64,000 nt of DNA from Streptomyces sp. ISL-100 (GTDB lineage Bacteria > Actinomycetota > Actinomycetes > Streptomycetales > Streptomycetaceae): positions 24,938-88,937 of the forward strand of contig NZ_JAGGOK010000015.1 of NCBI RefSeq assembly GCF_018614615.1, given 5' to 3'. The first letter of the stretch is position 1, and every line of letters begins with the position of its first letter. Shown here piece by piece: positions 1 through 8,445 of this stretch. The position numbers and the translations under genes are program-made. The notes beneath the pieces were generated by a model. It had not been told where the DNA came from. It worked only from the letters and a program-made list of their open reading frames with translations, and did not search any database.

Positions 1-52
1 GCGGCGTAAAATCGTATGAGAGGCAGCGCACCACCGTGGGGAGGTGTCGTTC

Positions 53-451
53 ATGCCCGAGACTGCTGGAATCGGGCACGTCGCCCTGACCGTGAGCGAC
101 GTGAAGCGCAGCGCGGACTTCTACAACCGGCTGTTGGACACGCAGACGGTCCTTGACGTGGAGGACGAATACGGCCCGTTCGTGGTCGACGCCTCCCCGT
201 CGTTCGTCCTTGGTTTCCGCAGGCATCAGGCGACGAGTGGAGCGGATGTGTTCGACCCGGCGCGCGTCGGGCTCGACCATTGCGGGTTCCATGTCGCCGA
301 CCGGGGGCAACTGGAGGCCTGGGAGGCCCGGCTCGACGAGCTGGGAGTGTCGCACTCCGGCGTCGTCGAGGACCCGTTCGGACTCCATCTCAGCTTCAAG
401 GATCCGGACAATATCGCCCTGGAGTTCTTCTGCCCGGCGCAACAGGGTTGA
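53..451 (+). CDS. VOC (glyoxalase/bleomycin-resistance fold) family protein
   Basis: About 132 residues with the VOC pattern: an opening GIGHVALTVSDVKRSADFY strand-helix and a second half with a DHCGFHV strand and an ending DPDNIALEFF. These supply the usual metal-ligand positions (His near the start, His in DHCGFHV, Glu near the end). Such proteins bind a divalent metal and act on small molecules such as methylglyoxal adducts or antibiotics; the substrate here cannot be told. ATG at 53 is preferred over GTG at 44 because GGGGAGG at 38-44 sits at ribosome-binding distance. The gene is convergent with the ATPase gene that follows. Confidence 0.85.
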   Translation: MPETAGIGHVALTVSDVKRSADFYNRLLDTQTVLDVEDEYGPFVVDASPSFVLGFRRHQATSGADVFDPARVGLDHCGFHVADRGQLEAWEARLDELGVSHSGVVEDPFGLHLSFKDPDNIALEFFCPAQQG

Positions 452-490
452 CTAGGGCTGACCAGGGCTGACTCGCCTGAAGCGGCCGCA

Positions 491-2218
491 TCAGGCCGTC
501 GGCAAAACGCTGCCCGCCAACTCCTGGTAGGCGTCCACGATGTCGCCCGTATGGAGTGTGGTGATCTCCTCCTGGGAGGGCACGCCGGCGCTTCCGTGGA
601 GATCGTAAACGCGCAAGTCTCGGAGGGCTGCGGCCTTCCGGGACAGCTCACGCGCGAAGCGGCCATTGCCGAGCTGATCGATCACCCCGTTGGTGACGGC
701 GAGATCGCAGCACGTCTCCAGCGCGACTGCCGCGTCCTCGGCGAGCACGTCACCCTGGGAGCTCAGGAACGTCTGCGCGATGAGGACGAGTTCATCGGCT
801 GTGTACGACGGGAAGTCCACGCGGGTGTTGAACCGGGACGCGAGCCCGGGGTTGGTGGCCAGAAGCCCGCCAATCTCGTCCGAGTAGCCGGCAAGGACAA
901 CGACCAGACGGTGACGATCGTCCTCGGCGCGCTTGAGAAGCACCTGGAGGGCTTCCTTGCCGAAGGCATCACCTCCCGAAATGCCGGTATTGATCAGGGC
1001 GTACGCCTCGTCGATGAACAGGACTCCGTCAATGGCGGTGTCGATGGCGTTGGTGGTCTTGAGAGCTGTTTCGCCGAGGTGCTGTCCCACCAGGTCGACG
1101 CGCTGGGCCTCCACCACGTGCCCGCGTTCCAGCAGTCCGAGTCCGGCGAAGATCTTGCCGACGATTCTCGCGACTGTCGTCTTGCCAGTACCGGGCGGCC
1201 CGGCGAACACGAAGTGCTGGGGCGCGGGCGCTGCCGTCAGTCCCTGATCCCTGCGGACAGCAGCCATTCTCAGCTGGGCTGACAGCGTACGCACCTGACG
1301 CTTGACCGGAGCCATGCCCACCATGTCGTCGAGCTGAGTCAGGGCTTCGTCCAACAGCGCTCGTCTGGAGTCGTCGGTGAGGGAGGGTTCTTCGCCGGCG
1401 TCCACAGTCGGCTTCGGGCGCTGCCGAGACTCCGTGGTCGCCTGGACGGGGACAGCCGCCGGCCCGGCGGCTCGTGTCTTCGCCCGCTCAGCCACGTCGG
1501 CAAGTTCAGGGCTGTACCGGAAGGCCTTCTGGAACTGCTTCAGTGCTTCCTCGGGGCGACCGAGCCCTTCTTGCGCACTGCCGCGTAAGTAGGCGATCTC
1601 ACCCAGGAATTCGGCCTGGTCTCCCAGGGCATGAGGCAAGGGCGCCAGCACGTCGAGGGCCTCGTGGAACACTCCCTGCACCACCAGCGCCGAAGCCACA
1701 TAAAGCTGCGACTCGTCACGCAGGAACGGGTCGCTGATGCCCTCGGCGAAAGTCAGGACGAGTGGCCAGTCCTTCTTCAGGAAGGCGTAACGAGTGCAGA
1801 CGAACCGGGTCTCGTCGCAGTCCAGGAGGGCGGTGGACAGCAACTGCCACGCCTCGTCGAGCCGGTCGTCGTCCAGCAGCCGTGCCGCCCCTGCCAGCCA
1901 CAGATCGCGGGACGACTCCAAACGGAAGCGAACGTATCGCCCGATCGGGAACTGCGAGGACACCGGCGTTGTCAACTTCGAACGCAGGGCGCCGAAAGAA
2001 TGCTGAAGCCCGGACATGGCCTCGATCGACTCTCGCCGGCGATATCCGGCGGCATGGAGTCCCAGCCACGCGTCGGCTGCCGTCGGATCGTGGCTGAGGG
2101 CAAACTCGAACCATCGAGCCGCCTCTGCCGGGTTGCCCTGTCGCAGGAGAGCAACAGCCTGGAGCCACGCCTGCTCGCACCTCTTCATCGAGCGTCGCGA
2201 AACAGATGACTCCGGCAC
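491..2218 (-). CDS. EccA/CbxX-type AAA ATPase with N-terminal TPR-like region
   Basis: 575 residues. Residues 1-250 are helical TPR-like repeats (for example RPEEALKQFQKAFRYSPE). A CbxX/CfqX-type AAA domain follows, with Walker A GPPGTGKTT (about 340-348), Walker B LFIDEAY (about 400-406) and an arginine-finger region near NPGLASRF. This architecture is that of EccA, the cytosolic ATPase of type VII (ESX) secretion, but no EccB-E, EsxA/B or PPE genes are visible, so it is an orphan here. Orphan relatives are common in Streptomyces and mostly uncharacterised. The role could be chaperone-like remodelling of an unknown partner. The start at 2218 has a purine-rich GAGGGAGA upstream. Confidence 0.85.
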   Translation of the reverse strand: MPESSVSRRSMKRCEQAWLQAVALLRQGNPAEAARWFEFALSHDPTAADAWLGLHAAGYRRRESIEAMSGLQHSFGALRSKLTTPVSSQFPIGRYVRFRLESSRDLWLAGAARLLDDDRLDEAWQLLSTALLDCDETRFVCTRYAFLKKDWPLVLTFAEGISDPFLRDESQLYVASALVVQGVFHEALDVLAPLPHALGDQAEFLGEIAYLRGSAQEGLGRPEEALKQFQKAFRYSPELADVAERAKTRAAGPAAVPVQATTESRQRPKPTVDAGEEPSLTDDSRRALLDEALTQLDDMVGMAPVKRQVRTLSAQLRMAAVRRDQGLTAAPAPQHFVFAGPPGTGKTTVARIVGKIFAGLGLLERGHVVEAQRVDLVGQHLGETALKTTNAIDTAIDGVLFIDEAYALINTGISGGDAFGKEALQVLLKRAEDDRHRLVVVLAGYSDEIGGLLATNPGLASRFNTRVDFPSYTADELVLIAQTFLSSQGDVLAEDAAVALETCCDLAVTNGVIDQLGNGRFARELSRKAAALRDLRVYDLHGSAGVPSQEEITTLHTGDIVDAYQELAGSVLPTA

Positions 2219-2348
2219 GGCATCTCTCCCTCAGTGACTGGCAGTTGATCGTATGTCACTCACGAGACCGATCAAGGCTGAAGTACCCGGGGAAAGTTGA
2301 GTACTTGCGCTCTGGCCGGTTGTGGGGGTGAGCCGGAACGCTTGCGCC

Positions 2349-2768
2349 ATGCGACAACAACCAATGAAACTCGTGCCCCAGCTGTTGGTGATCCTGCTGG
2401 CTGTGGTGACGTCGGCGGCGTGGGCTGCCTGGCTGGGCTGGGACCAGCACCGTGACGTGCAGCCTGATGGCACGACGACCGGCCCGTACGAGGCGTGGCA
2501 GGTGATCGGGCTGGTGCTGACTCTGCTCGCGCCGGTGTACTGGGCGGCGTCCCGGCGCTACGTGGCAGGCGCCGTGCTGGGCGTCCCGGCCGGCCTGACC
2601 GTTGCCTCCTATTACGACTGGTCGGACGACGGCAGCGGCCTCTTCATGGTCGGCGTGGGGATGGTCATGGTGGGAAGCCTCATCGTGACCGCCGCCATTT
2701 CCGCCGTGATCGCCTCTGCGACACGAAAGGGACGGCAGGGAGGCGCGGCGCCCGGCGGCTGCCCGTAG
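2349..2768 (+). CDS. small integral membrane protein, function unknown
   Basis: About 139 residues from ATG 2349 (an alternative start lies at 2322). There are three to four hydrophobic spans: one at the N-terminus (LLVILLAVVTSAAWAAW), one at IGLVLTLLAPVYWAA, a short one at AVLGVPAGLTVA and one at VGVGMVMVGSLIVTAAISAVIA. A DWSDDGSG segment lies between the last two. No family is recognised. It lies alone between the divergent ATPase gene and the kdp operon. Confidence 0.6.
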   Translation: MRQQPMKLVPQLLVILLAVVTSAAWAAWLGWDQHRDVQPDGTTTGPYEAWQVIGLVLTLLAPVYWAASRRYVAGAVLGVPAGLTVASYYDWSDDGSGLFMVGVGMVMVGSLIVTAAISAVIASATRKGRQGGAAPGGCP

Positions 2769-2990
2769 AGATGCGTAAGACGGGCGGGGCGAATTCACGT
2801 ACGGACGTCGACGTCCGCCGACACGGGCGTTCCTGCTGGTCGGCAGGGTGGGCGTAAGGCGTAAGAAGTTCGTCAAAGCACCATCATTGGCCGTAAGGGA
2901 CCCGTCAAGGGCGGTCGTACCCCCTGAAAATCGCGTTTTCCTCGTGAGGTCCGTTGTCCGTTTCAACCGAACCTCATTCAGGAGCTCGCG

Positions 2991-3074
2991 ATGGCCGACC
3001 TGGCCTTCGTCGTCACCACGGTCGCGGTGTTCGCGCTGGTGGCCTTTATCGCCAAGGGGGTGGCGAAGCTGTGA
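2991..3074 (+). CDS. 27-aa membrane peptide leading the kdp operon
   Basis: An ATG at 2991 preceded by AGGAGCTCGCG opens a 27-codon frame that encodes one hydrophobic span ([16 protein letters not shown]) followed by a short basic end (KGVAKL). Its stop TGA overlaps the GTG start of kdpF by four bases (GTGA), so the two are translationally coupled. Similar tiny ORFs precede kdpF in other streptomycetes as far as I recall. It may be a second KdpF-like stabilising subunit or a leader peptide; neither is demonstrated. Confidence 0.65.
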   Translation: MADLAFVVTTVAVFALVAFIAKGVAKL

Positions 3075-3160
3075 CTGCCGAGAACATTGTCGGCCTGATC
3101 GTGGCCGTCTCCCTGCTGGGCTATCTGATCCTCGCCCTTGTGTACCCGGAGAGGTTCTGA
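3071..3160 (+). CDS. kdpF: KdpF, small subunit of the K+-transporting ATPase
   Basis: 29 residues starting at GTG 3071: a single transmembrane helix ([24 protein letters not shown]) ending in the characteristic YPERF tail of KdpF. KdpF is a lipid-like stabiliser of the KdpFABC complex in the cytoplasmic membrane. It overlaps the upstream peptide by four bases and lies eight bases before kdpA. Confidence 0.9.
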   Translation: MTAENIVGLIVAVSLLGYLILALVYPERF

Positions 3161-3168
3161 GCCCGGAT

Positions 3169-4845
3169 ATGAGCCCCTTCCTCGCCGGTGTGCTCCAGCT
3201 GCTGGCGCTGATAGCCGCCCTGGCACTGGCATACCGCCCGCTCGGCGACTACATGGCCAAGGTCTACGGCTCCACGAAGCATCTGCGCGTGGAGAAATGG
3301 ATCTACAAGGCCGTCGGCGCCAACCCCGCGGTCGAGATGCGCTGGCCCGCCTACCTGCGCGGCGTCCTCGCCTTCTCCGCGGTGAGTGTTCTCTTCCTCT
3401 ACCTGCTTCAGCGGGTGCAGGGCTCACTGCCCGGGTCGCTCGGATTCGCCTCGATCGACCCGGATCAGGCGTTCAGCACCGCCGCCTCGTTCGTGTCGAA
3501 CACCAACTGGCAGTCGTACTACGGCGAGCAGGCCATGGGCCACGTCGTACAGACCGGCGGCCTCGCGGTACAGAACTTCGTCTCGGCAGCGGTCGGCATG
3601 GCTGTCGCCGTCGCTCTCGTACGGGGCTTCGCCCGTTCCCGCACCGGTGAGCTGGGCAACTTCTGGGCCGACCTGGTCCGCGGTGTCGTACGCATCCTCC
3701 TGCCGATCTCCGTCGTCGGAGCGATCGTGCTGGTCGCATGCGGCGCCATCCAGAACTTCTCCGGCATTCACGAAGTCGGGCAATTCTTGAATGGGCACAG
3801 CACGGGTGGCACGCAGCAGTGGAACGGCGGCGCGGTGGCCTCCCAGGAGGTCATCAAGGAGCTCGGCACCAACGGCGGTGGCTACTTCAACGCCAACTCC
3901 GCGCACCCCTTCGAAAACCCCAACGCGTTCACGAATCTCTTCGAGATCTTCCTGATCCTGCTGATCCCGTTCTCGCTGACGCGCACCTTCGGCCGCATGG
4001 TCGGCAGCGTCAGGCAGGGTTACGCGATCCTCGCCACGATGGCGACCATCTGGGTCGGCTTCGTGCTGCTCATGTGGGCGGCCGAGTTCGGCGGTCACGG
4101 TCCGGCCTTCGAGATGGCCGGTGGCGCGATGGAGGGCAAGGAGACCCGGTTCGGGATCGGCGCCTCGTCGATCTTCGCGGTATCCACCACGCTCACCTCT
4201 ACGGGCGCCGTGGACTCGTTCCACTCCTCGTTCACCGGCCTGGGCGGCGGCATCACCATGCTCGGCATGATGCTGGGCGAGATCGCGCCCGGCGGCGTCG
4301 GCTCCGGCCTGTACGGGATGCTCGTCATGGCGATGATCGCGGTATTCATCGCGGGTCTGATGGTCGGCCGTACGCCCGAGTACCTCGGCAAGAAGATCTC
4401 CACCCGCGAGATCAAACTGGCGGCCTGCTACATCCTGGTCACCCCGGCGCTGGTGCTCTGCTTCACTGCCGCCGCGATGGCGCTCCCCATCCCTCGGGCC
4501 TCGATGCTGAACTCGGGCGCGCACGGCTTTTCCGAGATCCTGTACGCCTACACCTCCGGCGCGAACAACAACGGCAGCGCCTTCGCCGGCCTGAACGCCG
4601 ACACCCAGTGGTTCAACACCACCATCGGTCTGGCGATGTTGCTGGGCCGGTTCCTCCCGATGGTGTTTGTGCTGGCTCTGGCGGGCTCGCTCGCCCAGCA
4701 GACGCCCATCCCGGCGACCGCAGGAACGCTTCGTACCGACAAGCCCCTGTTCACGGGCCTGCTCGTCGGAACGATTCTGATCGTCACCGGACTGACCTAC
4801 TTCCCGGCGCTGGCTCTCGGGCCGTTGGCGGAGGGACTTTCATGA
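3169..4845 (+). CDS. kdpA: KdpA, K+-binding and translocating subunit
   Basis: 558 residues, the usual length. The ATG at 3169 follows GAGAGGTTCTGAG. About ten transmembrane helices and the four selectivity-filter-like P loops of the superfamily of K+ transporters are seen, for example [25 protein letters not shown] and [14 protein letters not shown]. KdpA selects and conducts K+ while KdpB supplies ATP energy. It is co-transcribed with kdpF and kdpB (4-bp ATGA overlap with kdpB). Confidence 0.97.
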   Translation: MSPFLAGVLQLLALIAALALAYRPLGDYMAKVYGSTKHLRVEKWIYKAVGANPAVEMRWPAYLRGVLAFSAVSVLFLYLLQRVQGSLPGSLGFASIDPDQAFSTAASFVSNTNWQSYYGEQAMGHVVQTGGLAVQNFVSAAVGMAVAVALVRGFARSRTGELGNFWADLVRGVVRILLPISVVGAIVLVACGAIQNFSGIHEVGQFLNGHSTGGTQQWNGGAVASQEVIKELGTNGGGYFNANSAHPFENPNAFTNLFEIFLILLIPFSLTRTFGRMVGSVRQGYAILATMATIWVGFVLLMWAAEFGGHGPAFEMAGGAMEGKETRFGIGASSIFAVSTTLTSTGAVDSFHSSFTGLGGGITMLGMMLGEIAPGGVGSGLYGMLVMAMIAVFIAGLMVGRTPEYLGKKISTREIKLAACYILVTPALVLCFTAAAMALPIPRASMLNSGAHGFSEILYAYTSGANNNGSAFAGLNADTQWFNTTIGLAMLLGRFLPMVFVLALAGSLAQQTPIPATAGTLRTDKPLFTGLLVGTILIVTGLTYFPALALGPLAEGLS

Positions 4846-7004
4846 CCACCGACGTAAAAAAGCAAAAGGACGCCATGTCCACCGCCTACGCAACCCCCGC
4901 GCCGCACCAGGACATACCGTCCGGCCACAAGCCGGACGGGGGCGGCCGCGTCGGCGCCGGCCTCTTCGACGCCAAGCAACTGATCAAGTCGCTGCCGGAC
5001 GCCTTCCGGAAGCTCGACCCCCGGGTGATGGCCAAGTCCCCGGTGATGTTCGTGGTCGAGATCGGCTCGGTACTGACGACGGCCTTCGCACTGACCGACC
5101 CCGGTGACTGGTTCGGCTGGACCATCACTGCCTGGCTGTGGCTGACCGTCGTCTTCGCCAACCTGGCCGAGGCCGTTGCCGAGGGGCGCGGCAAGGCGCA
5201 GGCCGGCACCCTGCGCAAGGCCAAGACCGACACGGTCGCCCGCCGCCTCATCGGCACGAACGAAGAGCGAGTGCCCGGCGCGGAACTGCGCGTCGGCGAC
5301 CTGGTGGTGTGCGAGGCCGGCGACGTCATCCCCGGTGACGGAGATGTGGTCGAGGGCGTCGCTTCGGTGGACGAGTCCGCGATCACGGGCGAATCGGCGC
5401 CGGTCATCCGCGAGTCCGGCGGCGACAGAAGCGCCGTCACGGGTGGTACGAAGGTGCTGTCCGACCGCATCGTCATCAAGATCATGACGAAGCCCGGCGA
5501 GACCTTCATCGACCGGATGATCAACCTGGTCGAGGGCGCGGCCCGGCAGAAGACGCCCAACGAGATCGCGCTGAACATCCTGCTCGCCTCGCTGACGATC
5601 GTCTTCCTGCTCGCCGTCGTCACCCTCCAGCCGTTCGCGATCTACGCGGGCGCCAAGCAGTCGATGATCGTGCTGATCGCCCTGCTGGTCTGCCTGATCC
5701 CGACCACCATCGGCGCGCTGCTCTCCGCGATCGGCATCGCCGGCATGGACCGGCTCGTCCAGCGAAACGTCCTTGCCATGTCCGGCCGCGCGGTCGAGGC
5801 CGCCGGCGATGTGTCGACGCTGCTGCTGGACAAGACCGGGACGATCACCCTCGGCAACCGGCAGGCCGCCGAGTTCGTCCCGGTCAGGGACGCGGCGGAG
5901 GCCGAGCTGGCGGACGCCGCCCAGCTGTCCTCGCTCGCCGACGAGACCCCCGAGGGGCGCTCGATCGTCGTACTGGCGAAGGAGAAATACGGGCTGCGCG
6001 AGCGTCACCAGGGCGAGTTGGCGCACGCCGAGTGGGTGGCCTTCACCGCGCAGACCCGGATGTCGGGCGTTGACCTCTCCGAGAACGGCGAGGCGCGCAA
6101 AGTCCGCAAGGGCGCCACCGGTTCGGTCGGAGCCTGGGGCAAGGAGCGCGGCGGCACTGTCGCCGAGGACGCACAATCCCTCACCGATTCGATCTCCCAG
6201 GCGGGCGGTACGCCGCTGCTGGTGGCCGTCGAGGACGGCAGGGGAGCCCGCGTCCTGGGTGTCATCCACCTGAAGGACGTGGTGAAGGAGGGCATGCGGG
6301 AGCGGTTCGACGAGCTGCGCCGTATGGGCATCAAGACGGTCATGATCACGGGTGACAACCCGCTGACCGCGAAGGCGATCGCCGAGGAGGCGGGCGTCGA
6401 CGACTTCCTCGCCGAGGCCACGCCCGAGGACAAGATGGCGCTCATCAAGCGCGAGCAGGCCGGCGGCAAGCTGGTCGCGATGACGGGCGACGGTACGAAC
6501 GACGCTCCCGCGCTCGCGCAGGCGGACGTCGGCGTGGCGATGAACACCGGGACCTCGGCCGCCAAGGAGGCCGGGAACATGGTGGACCTCGACTCCAACC
6601 CGACAAAGCTGATCGAGATCGTCGAGATCGGCAAGCAACTCCTGATCACGCGCGGCGCGTTGACGACGTTCTCGATCGCCAATGACGTGGCGAAGTACTT
6701 CGCGATCATTCCCGCGATGTTCGCCGTCGCCGCACCTCCCTCTTTCCTTGGGGGCCTGGACAAGCTCAACATCATGGACCTGGCCTCGCCCGAGTCCGCG
6801 ATCCTGTCCGCCGTCCTCTTCAACGCGCTGATCATCATCGCGCTGGTGCCCCTCGCCCTGAAAGGCGTGCGCTACCGGCCGATGAGCGCCGGCAAGATGC
6901 TGCGGCGCAACCTCGGAATCTACGGCCTCGGCGGGCTCGTCGCCCCGTTCATCGGCATCAAGATCATCGATCTGCTCATCTCCTCCCTCCCTGGGCTGCG
7001 CTGA
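4842..7004 (+). CDS. kdpB: KdpB, catalytic P-type ATPase subunit
   Basis: 720 residues from ATG 4842, which overlaps the kdpA stop. All P-type ATPase signatures are present: actuator TGES motif (ITGESAPV), phosphorylation site DKTGTITLG with Asp at about residue 330, TGDNPLTA and the hinge [16 protein letters not shown]. The N-terminus has a 40-residue polar extension ([10 protein letters not shown]...[11 protein letters not shown]), slightly longer than in E. coli. It hydrolyses ATP to power K+ entry through KdpA. Confidence 0.97.
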   Translation: MTTDVKKQKDAMSTAYATPAPHQDIPSGHKPDGGGRVGAGLFDAKQLIKSLPDAFRKLDPRVMAKSPVMFVVEIGSVLTTAFALTDPGDWFGWTITAWLWLTVVFANLAEAVAEGRGKAQAGTLRKAKTDTVARRLIGTNEERVPGAELRVGDLVVCEAGDVIPGDGDVVEGVASVDESAITGESAPVIRESGGDRSAVTGGTKVLSDRIVIKIMTKPGETFIDRMINLVEGAARQKTPNEIALNILLASLTIVFLLAVVTLQPFAIYAGAKQSMIVLIALLVCLIPTTIGALLSAIGIAGMDRLVQRNVLAMSGRAVEAAGDVSTLLLDKTGTITLGNRQAAEFVPVRDAAEAELADAAQLSSLADETPEGRSIVVLAKEKYGLRERHQGELAHAEWVAFTAQTRMSGVDLSENGEARKVRKGATGSVGAWGKERGGTVAEDAQSLTDSISQAGGTPLLVAVEDGRGARVLGVIHLKDVVKEGMRERFDELRRMGIKTVMITGDNPLTAKAIAEEAGVDDFLAEATPEDKMALIKREQAGGKLVAMTGDGTNDAPALAQADVGVAMNTGTSAAKEAGNMVDLDSNPTKLIEIVEIGKQLLITRGALTTFSIANDVAKYFAIIPAMFAVAAPPSFLGGLDKLNIMDLASPESAILSAVLFNALIIIALVPLALKGVRYRPMSAGKMLRRNLGIYGLGGLVAPFIGIKIIDLLISSLPGLR

Positions 7005-7024
7005 ATTAGGAGCTGCTGACCGCC

Positions 7025-7690
7025 ATGAACAACCCCATTGGAAACACAGCCCGGTTGATCGGAGCGGGCCTCCGCGCCCTCCTCGTACTGACCCTCGTGT
7101 GCGGCGTGATCTACCCGCTCGCGGTGACCGGAATCGCCCAGGGCCTCTTCAACGACAAGGCCAACGGCTCCGAGATAAGAGCGGATGGCAAGGTCGTCGG
7201 CTCCGAACTCATCGGCCAGCGCTACGACGTGCCGCCGAAGAAGGGTGAGGAGACTTCGGCGCCGGACCTGAAGTGGTTCCAGCCGCGCCCGTCCAACGGC
7301 CTCGGCACCAACAGCGTCAATACCCAGTACAAGCTGATCCTCTCCGGCGCCACGAACCGGTCCGGCGACAACGAGGAACTCATCCACTGGGTCAAGGAAG
7401 CCAAGGCCGCTGTGGTCAGGGACAACTCGACGGCCGACTACAAGCTCAAGCCGTCCGATGTCCCGGCCGAAGCCGTCACCTCTTCCGCCTCGGGCCTCGA
7501 CCCGCACATCTCCCCCCAGTACGCCGACCTCCAGGCCCACCGCGTCGCGGAGAAGAACCACCTCGACGTCAGGCAGGTGCAGAAGCTGGTCGCCGACCAC
7601 ACCGACGGGCGAATCCTGGGCTTCATGGGCGAGCCCCGGGTGAACGTCCTCCAGCTCAACATCGCCCTGAAAAAACTAACCGAAAAGTGA
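7025..7690 (+). CDS. kdpC: KdpC, accessory subunit of the K+-transporting ATPase
   Basis: 221 residues. One N-terminal membrane helix (LRALLVLTLVCGVIYPLAVTG) is followed by the KdpC periplasmic domain with GSELIGQ, a WFQPRPS-type motif and the DPHISPQYA motif. A good ribosome-binding site (TTAGGAG, 7007-7013) stands before ATG 7025. It is the last gene of the operon; kdpD/kdpE sensor genes are not in the window, and the sequence downstream is a decayed sigma-factor gene on the other strand. Confidence 0.95.
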   Translation: MNNPIGNTARLIGAGLRALLVLTLVCGVIYPLAVTGIAQGLFNDKANGSEIRADGKVVGSELIGQRYDVPPKKGEETSAPDLKWFQPRPSNGLGTNSVNTQYKLILSGATNRSGDNEELIHWVKEAKAAVVRDNSTADYKLKPSDVPAEAVTSSASGLDPHISPQYADLQAHRVAEKNHLDVRQVQKLVADHTDGRILGFMGEPRVNVLQLNIALKKLTEK

Positions 7691-8011
7691 TCGCGCGTCG
7701 GTTGCGTCCTCGCGGCGCCTGCGCGCCTGCCCGCGGCGTACCCGTCCACCAGCTTGCGGGAAGTGACCGTGACCAGCCGGCATCCCGGATTCTCCGGGAC
7801 GCCGGTCTCGGGCCACTGCGGCGCGGCGGCCGGCAACGCTTCCTGCACCGCGTCCTCGCACGCGTCGAAGACGCCGTACCGGCGCACGAGCACGCCGAGG
7901 ACCTGCGGCGCCAAGTCGCGCAGCCACAGCTCGACAGGGATCCACGTCCGCGAACGGCATGTCCCCGGCGATCTCCTGCACCCGCTCCGCGATCGCAAAA
8001 CTGGAGGCCAC
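7690..8011 (-). pseudogene. remnant of an ECF RNA polymerase sigma factor
   Basis: On the minus strand one frame reads LRDLAPQVLGVLVRRYG, then FDACEDAVQEAL, WPETGVPENP and LVTVTSRKLVDGY. This is the region-2 pattern of the large ECF sigma factors with a SnoaL- or DUF6596-like C-terminus. It continues as ARRRREDAT in another frame, and the upstream part is in a third frame. At least two frameshifts, and no region 4 downstream, show that it is a fragment. The promoter-recognition half is gone and it ends against kdpC. Confidence 0.7.
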
Positions 8012-8127
8012 CCCCGCTGGGGCGCGGTCCTACCTCGGGAGGCAGGTTGTTGCTACTGCGAACATCAGAGCGGCTTAGGTACTGCGGTCGCGGATGGAGG
8101 ATTCACAGGCCAGACATCACCCTGGAC

Positions 8128-8262
8128 TTACCGGCTCTGCAACCACACCACACCCCACGCTACGACGGCTGAACCGGCCGCAGCGGCAATGCCGCGGGCG
8201 GCACCGAAAATGGCGGCGCGACCCAGCCGACGGACGGTGCGCCTGCTCTTCCGGTTCTTCAT
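8128..8262 (-). CDS. 44-aa basic/membrane protein of unknown function
   Basis: An ATG at 8262 follows GAAGGAGCCTCTG (good ribosome-binding site). The product has a basic N-terminus (KNRKSRRTVRRLGRAA) and one hydrophobic helix (GIAAAAGSAVVAWGVVWL). It probably sits in the membrane with the positive end inside. I recognise this as a recurrent Streptomyces hypothetical but no function is known to me. It is divergent from the P-loop/Sel1 gene that begins at 8446. Confidence 0.55.
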   Translation of the reverse strand: MKNRKSRRTVRRLGRAAIFGAARGIAAAAGSAVVAWGVVWLQSR

Positions 8263-8445
8263 CAGAGGCTCCTTCAGCCGAGTTTGCCCGGTGCTGTTCC
8301 GGGCCGTCACCGGAGTTTGCTGGGGGGCAGCAGCAGTGACCCGAACCAGCGGACGTAGCGGGCGAACCCGGTCTACGCTGCAGGTCAGCGACCCGCCCGT
8401 CGCGCCCGCTGCGGGCCGTGAAGCAAGGCGGGCAGAGGGGGACGG

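Noticed and set aside
4797..6638. 613-codon minus-strand frame across kdpB
   Set aside because: Antisense shadow of kdpB, which has all P-type ATPase motifs. High-GC DNA often leaves such frames open.
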